Origin: Gordonia prachuapensis
GTDB lineage: Bacteria > Actinomycetota > Actinomycetes > Mycobacteriales > Mycobacteriaceae
Length of the DNA: 64,000 bases
Direction: 5' to 3'
NCBI RefSeq assembly: GCF_036350515.1
Contig: NZ_JAZDUE010000007.1
Coordinates: forward strand, 1-64,000
Shown here: positions 60,133-64,000 of the stretch, piece after piece
Layout of the letters: each line of letters begins with the position of its first letter
Position numbering within the stretch: the stretch's first letter is position 1
Program-made: the position numbers and the translations under genes
Notes under the pieces: model-generated
The model's database searches: none
Told to the model about the DNA's origin: nothing
What the model saw: the letters and a program-made list of their open reading frames with translations, nothing else

Positions 60133-60194
60133 GTCGGTTTTGCGGCCCACAACGGTGTGGTGCGCGATTCGGCGCGATCGCTACAGCTCACATG

Positions 60195-60256
60195 TTGACG
60201 TGGCGAGTGTGCTGAGTCACAATCATTGAGAAACGAGCAAACGTTCGTCTGTAAAC
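60195..60256 (+). promoter_or_regulatory. Promoter and operator for the fused ABC transporter operon
   Basis: TTGACG (60195-60200), 17 bp and CACAAT (60218-60223) are followed by GAGCAAACGTTCGTCTGTA (60235-60253), almost a copy of the 58848 promoter. The leader to the ATG at 60336 is about 80 bases with no other signal that I can see. Confidence 0.75.
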
Positions 60257-60335
60257 ATCGGGTATGGCTTCCGCCGATCCGATTGCGGCGCCGGGAAGCC
60301 GGCGGCCTTCGACACCTCGGAGATAGGACAAGAAC

Positions 60336-62921
60336 ATGGTCGACATGTTGCGCGACGGCCAGACCACGGGCGCCGCGACCGCGATGTCGCCGTCTGCGGT
60401 CGAACCCGCGGTCGGCGTCGCGGACGAAACGTCCGGCAGGACTGTGCTCAGACTGGACCAGGTCGACAAGCGGTATCCCGGTGTGCACGCGATCAAGTCG
60501 GTGTCCCTCTCCGTTCGGGAGGGGCAGATCCATGCGCTCGTCGGTCAGAACGGCGCAGGTAAGTCGACCCTGGTCGGTATCGCTGCCGGCTCGGTCCACG
60601 CCGACTCGGGAACCGTCGAGATCGACGGCGAGAGCACGCAGTCGCCGACGCCGACCTGGTGTCGCGAACGGGGGCTGGCGATCGTCTATCAGGAGCCGGC
60701 TCTGCTTCCCGATCTCACGGTGGCAGAAAACATGCGGCTCGGTATGCCAGTCCATGCCCGCCCGGCCATTGGCGACCAGATCGCCTGGGCAGAGGAGATC
60801 CTGGCGCGATGGAGTTCGGTCGCGAGTATCGACGCGCGTACACCGGTGCGTGAGCTTCGCCCGGATGCGAGGTTCGTCGTGGAGATCGCGCGAGCCCTGG
60901 CCGAGCGGCCGAAGGTCATCGTGCTCGACGAGCCAACCGAGCATCTTCTGCCCCCGGCCGTGGCGGAGTTGTTCACACTGATCGCCGAACACACCGCCGC
61001 CGGCGGTGCCGTCGTCTATATCTCGCATCGCCTCAACGAGGTGAAGCAGATCGCCGACACGGTCTCGGTGTTGCGGGACGGTGCGCTCGTCGGCAGCTTC
61101 GACGCCGAGGATGTCACCGAGCAGGACGTGGTGAACCTCGTCGTCGGACGTGAACTCGACCGAACGTTCACCCGCGTCACTGGTGCCGATAGGATCATGG
61201 GCGAGGAGTTGTTCGCGGTCACCGACCTGTCGGGCAAGCGATTCGACGGGATCGACCTCACCGTGCGGGCCGGCGAGATCGTCGGGTTCGCCGGTGTGGA
61301 GGGGCAGGGGCAGCGCGACGTCCTCCGCGCACTCGGTGGCCTCGGCGGGCACTCGGGCACGGTCCGGGTCGGGGATCGCACGATCGATCCGTCCAGTCCG
61401 GCGGCCGCTCTGCACGGGGGTGTCGCGTATCTGACCCACGACCGGCATGTCGAAGGTGTGCTCTCAGGTCTGAGCCTGCGCGAGAACGCATCGCTGTCGG
61501 CTCTGGGACGGATCTCGACCGCCGGCGTCGTGTCCCGCATGCGCGAGCGCAAACTCACCGGAGAAACTTTCCGGTCGATGCGGGTCAAGGCTCCCAACGA
61601 CGAGGTCGACATCGCCACGCTGTCCGGTGGCAACCAGCAGAAGGTGGTGCTCAGCCGGGTTCTGCTCAGCGACTCCGACGTCATCCTCGCCGATGAGCCC
61701 ACCCAGGGCGTCGACATCGGTGCGCGCGAAGAGATCTACTCGATTCTGCGCAAGGCCGCTGCAGCCGGGAAGGCGATCGTGGTCTTGTCCTCCTCGGCGG
61801 CCGAACTCGAGCAACTCTGCGACCGTGTGTTGGTGTTCTCTCGGGGACAGATCGCCCGCGAGCTCGTCGGCGACGACGTGAACGAACACGCGATCGCGCA
61901 AGCCGCCCTGAGCGCCACGCACAGTCGCGAGAAGGCCGGCACCGGCACCGGCCGGGTGAACTTCTGGCATCGCATGTCGCGCAGCGACCTCACGCCCGGC
62001 GCGATCCTGTTGATCGCCACGATCATCCTGGGCATCATCGCTGCCACTCAGAGTGACACCTACCTCACCGGTCGCAACTTCAGTCTGGTCCTACCCCTGC
62101 TCGCCACCCTCGCCTTCTTCGCCATCGCACAACAGGTGGTGATGATGATCGGCGGTATCGATCTCTCGGTCGGTCCACTCGCCGGCTTGCTGGTGGTGGT
62201 GGCCTCATTCATTCTGTCCGCCTACCGAACACCGGTGGGAATGATCCTGGGTGTGATCGTATTGGTGGTGGTCGCCGCGGTGGTGGGTGCCGTCAACTGG
62301 TCGCTGATCACCGTGGTCCGGATCAATCCGCTCATCGCCACCCTGGTCACCTTCACCGCCCTGCAGGGACTCGCACTGTTGATGCGCCCCTTGCCCGCCG
62401 GGCAGATCGACCCGTTCTTCCTCTCCTACGTCTCCGGCGTGTGGGGTTTCGTCCCGGTGATGGCCGTCGTCGCCATCGTGGTCGCGGTGGTACTCGAATA
62501 CTGTCTCTTCCGAACAACCTTCGGGATCAAGTTGCGGGCGACTGGCTCTGCCGGACCGACCGCCGAGCGCAACGGTGTGCGCACCCGTTGGGTCACCCTG
62601 GGCGCTTATGTGGGGTGCTCGGTGTTGATCGTGCCCGCGGCGATCCTGTTGATGGTGCAGTCGGGTACGGGCAACGCCAGCATCGGCGACAGCTACACAC
62701 TCGCCAGCATCGGTGCCGCGGTCCTCGGTGGAGCATCGATCTTCGGCGGCCGTGGTTCCTTCATCGGCGCGTTCCTGGGCGCGGTCCTCGTGACTCAGAT
62801 CAACACTGTCGTGCAGTTCCTGGGGCTACCCCTCTACTGGCAGCAATGGCTGCTCGGCGGCCTGACGATCGTCGCGGCTGCGTTCTACTCCAAGTCCCGA
62901 ACCCTCACCGAGCGGAGCTGA
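60336..62921 (+). CDS. Fused ribose-type ABC ATPase (two NBDs) and permease, RbsA-RbsC
   Basis: An 861-residue single polypeptide. Residues about 40-290 are NBD1 (Walker A GQNGAGKST, Walker B VIVLDEPTEHL), whose signature region reads VRELRPDARFVVEIARAL instead of the usual LSxxQ/LSGGQ. Residues about 295-530 are NBD2, with degenerate Walker A (GVEGQGQRD), intact signature LSGGNQQKVVLSRVL and Walker B VILADEPTQGVD. Residues about 555-855 are an RbsC-like permease with about 9-10 membrane segments and GGIDLSVGPLAG. Normally these are two proteins. A second permease follows 6 bp later, so a heterodimeric channel is likely. Confidence 0.92.
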   Translation: MVDMLRDGQTTGAATAMSPSAVEPAVGVADETSGRTVLRLDQVDKRYPGVHAIKSVSLSVREGQIHALVGQNGAGKSTLVGIAAGSVHADSGTVEIDGESTQSPTPTWCRERGLAIVYQEPALLPDLTVAENMRLGMPVHARPAIGDQIAWAEEILARWSSVASIDARTPVRELRPDARFVVEIARALAERPKVIVLDEPTEHLLPPAVAELFTLIAEHTAAGGAVVYISHRLNEVKQIADTVSVLRDGALVGSFDAEDVTEQDVVNLVVGRELDRTFTRVTGADRIMGEELFAVTDLSGKRFDGIDLTVRAGEIVGFAGVEGQGQRDVLRALGGLGGHSGTVRVGDRTIDPSSPAAALHGGVAYLTHDRHVEGVLSGLSLRENASLSALGRISTAGVVSRMRERKLTGETFRSMRVKAPNDEVDIATLSGGNQQKVVLSRVLLSDSDVILADEPTQGVDIGAREEIYSILRKAAAAGKAIVVLSSSAAELEQLCDRVLVFSRGQIARELVGDDVNEHAIAQAALSATHSREKAGTGTGRVNFWHRMSRSDLTPGAILLIATIILGIIAATQSDTYLTGRNFSLVLPLLATLAFFAIAQQVVMMIGGIDLSVGPLAGLLVVVASFILSAYRTPVGMILGVIVLVVVAAVVGAVNWSLITVVRINPLIATLVTFTALQGLALLMRPLPAGQIDPFFLSYVSGVWGFVPVMAVVAIVVAVVLEYCLFRTTFGIKLRATGSAGPTAERNGVRTRWVTLGAYVGCSVLIVPAAILLMVQSGTGNASIGDSYTLASIGAAVLGGASIFGGRGSFIGAFLGAVLVTQINTVVQFLGLPLYWQQWLLGGLTIVAAAFYSKSRTLTERS

Positions 62922-62927
62922 TCAGAC

Positions 62928-63944
62928 ATGTCCACCTCCACCCAGCCGACTAGCGAGTCACGCACCCGGTCACTGGATGACCTCCGCCACCGACTCCCGT
63001 CGAACCAAACGACCTCGGTCATCGCGGTGACCATCGCGCTGTTCGTCCTGAGCTGGTTCCTCGCCCCGGGAACGTTGTCGGGCAGTGCGATCGACTCACT
63101 GTTGCCCTACGCCGGCATCCTTGCGATCGCAGCAATCGGGCAGACCATCGTCGTGATGCTCAAGGGTATCGATCTGTCACTGCCCGGGATGATGACGCTT
63201 GGCGCGCTGGTGAGCAGCAAGTACGCCAACGACCACGGCAGCATCCTCATCGCTCTGGTACTGGTGGCCGTGATCGCGGTCGTCGTCGGAGCGGTCAACG
63301 GGTTCGTGGTCTCGGCGTTCTCGGTGTCGCCGTTGGTGGCGACCCTGGCGATGAATGCAGTTCTGTTGGGTGCCGCGCTGGCGTACTCCGGTGGTACCCC
63401 GACGCGCGTACCCGATGACGTCGCGCGTTTCTCGTTGGAGAAGTCCCTCGGGGTCTCCCACACGGTATGGCTCGCCCTACTCCTGATGGTCGTGATGATG
63501 TTCGCGACCGGCCGCACCACCTGGGGCCGACGAATCATCTCGGTGGGCGCCAACGAACGCGCCGCACGCGTAGCCGGTGTGCGTACCTCCGGCATCAAGA
63601 TCAGCGGATACAGCGCTGCCGCACTGTGTTACGCCGGGGCCGGTGTGCTGCTGGCCGGGTACGTGAGCACGCCCAATACCGATGCCGGCAACAGCTACCT
63701 GCTTCCTGCGATCGCGGCGGTTGTCGTCGGCGGAACCGCGCTCACCGGCGGGCGGGGCAACATCCTCGGGACCGCGGTCGGAGCGTTGTTCCTGAGTCAG
63801 CTGACCCAACTGGTGTTCTCTCTCGGCGCGCCGTCGTCGACGCAGTATCTCGTGCAGGCCGCGGTGATCGCGGTCGCGGTCGCGGTCCAGCAACAGGATG
63901 TCGGCCGGCTGATCCAGACGCTGCGCGGCAAACAGTCCGCGTAA
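62928..63944 (+). CDS. Ribose-type ABC transporter permease (RbsC-like)
   Basis: A 338-residue inner-membrane permease with about 9 hydrophobic segments. It has IVVMLKGIDLSLPGMMTLGA (the family GxDLSxG region), AVNGFVVSAFSVSPLVATLA, the ATPase-contact loop GRRIISVGANERAARVAGVR and VVGGTALTGGRGNILGTAVG. It pairs with the permease half of the fusion protein at 60336 and the binding protein at 58923 to form one importer. RBS GCGGAGCTGATC. Confidence 0.92.
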   Translation: MSTSTQPTSESRTRSLDDLRHRLPSNQTTSVIAVTIALFVLSWFLAPGTLSGSAIDSLLPYAGILAIAAIGQTIVVMLKGIDLSLPGMMTLGALVSSKYANDHGSILIALVLVAVIAVVVGAVNGFVVSAFSVSPLVATLAMNAVLLGAALAYSGGTPTRVPDDVARFSLEKSLGVSHTVWLALLLMVVMMFATGRTTWGRRIISVGANERAARVAGVRTSGIKISGYSAAALCYAGAGVLLAGYVSTPNTDAGNSYLLPAIAAVVVGGTALTGGRGNILGTAVGALFLSQLTQLVFSLGAPSSTQYLVQAAVIAVAVAVQQQDVGRLIQTLRGKQSA

Positions 63945-63976
63945 GACGAACCTCCAACTCGAGAAAGGCGAGAACC

Positions 63977-64000
63977 ATGGAAATCGGAGTTGTGTACTTC
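63977..64000 (+). CDS. Start of a further gene, cut by window end
   Basis: After the permease, GAGAAAGGCGAGAACC precedes an ATG reading MEIGVVYF up to the window end. The ribosome site and 32-bp spacing suggest it belongs to the transporter operon. Eight residues are too few to identify it. Luciferase-like flavin monooxygenases often start in this way, but I do not claim it. Confidence 0.45.

Overview
The window is high-GC, with GTG starts, frequent 4-bp ATGA gene overlaps, KstR-type operators and mycofactocin-type dehydrogenases. It looks like a mycolic-acid actinobacterium of the Gordonia/Rhodococcus/Nocardia group. Gordonia is my best guess from the style of the intergenic repeats, but that is inference. 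Almost everything is catabolic, and about 60 protein genes are supported. I saw no rRNA, tRNA or CRISPR.

(1) 1-9.2 kb, steroid ring degradation. A cut-off IS3-type transposase start lies in frame behind a 3'-truncated RibD/DHFR-like gene. Next come a double-hotdog MaoC hydratase and 3-ketosteroid 1-dehydrogenase (kstD), both leftward. A large patatin-like lipase and hsaE-hsaG-hsaF (hydratase, acetaldehyde dehydrogenase, aldolase) run rightward. Apart from the lipase this is the layout of M. tuberculosis Rv3534c-Rv3538. KstR-type boxes sit at the kstD and hsaE promoters.

(2) 9.3-25.8 kb, a CoA-thioester block that looks like side-chain or branched isoprenoid acid degradation. It holds acyl-CoA dehydrogenases including a probable heteromeric pair, a single-chain DUF35/aldolase fusion, a GntR regulator, an SDR, two CoA ligases, an enoyl-CoA hydratase, two thiolases, a class III CoA-transferase, a lone 3Fe-4S ferredoxin and an alpha-methylacyl-CoA racemase. 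Similar TAGTTAACTA-like sites occur at its promoters.

(3) 25.9-29.2 kb, an MmyB-type regulator, a zinc alcohol dehydrogenase and an MFS exporter.

(4) 29.2-34.2 kb and 45.5-64 kb, two halves of what looks like one regulon. At least eight ACGAACGT-type operators, most placed directly after a TTGAC-N17/18 promoter, precede genes for an Old Yellow Enzyme, EthD proteins, two mycofactocin-type SDRs, a cupin, a thioesterase, an FAH-family protein, a biotin-dependent acyl-CoA carboxylase (both subunits), a CoA ligase, two MaoC hydratases, a CitE-type lyase, a TetR regulator and a ribose-type ABC importer whose ATPase and one permease are fused. An acyl-CoA dehydrogenase and an aldehyde dehydrogenase sit beside the first operator. 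The likely role is uptake of a small alcohol or terpenoid, its oxidation, CoA activation, and breakdown through a leucine-like carboxylase/hydratase/lyase route.

(5) 34.2-45.4 kb, an alpha-galactoside island between the two halves: MsmX-type ATPase, galK, galT and a DeoR regulator leftward; two permeases, a binding lipoprotein, a GH36 alpha-galactosidase and galE rightward. A strong hairpin terminator lies at each end.
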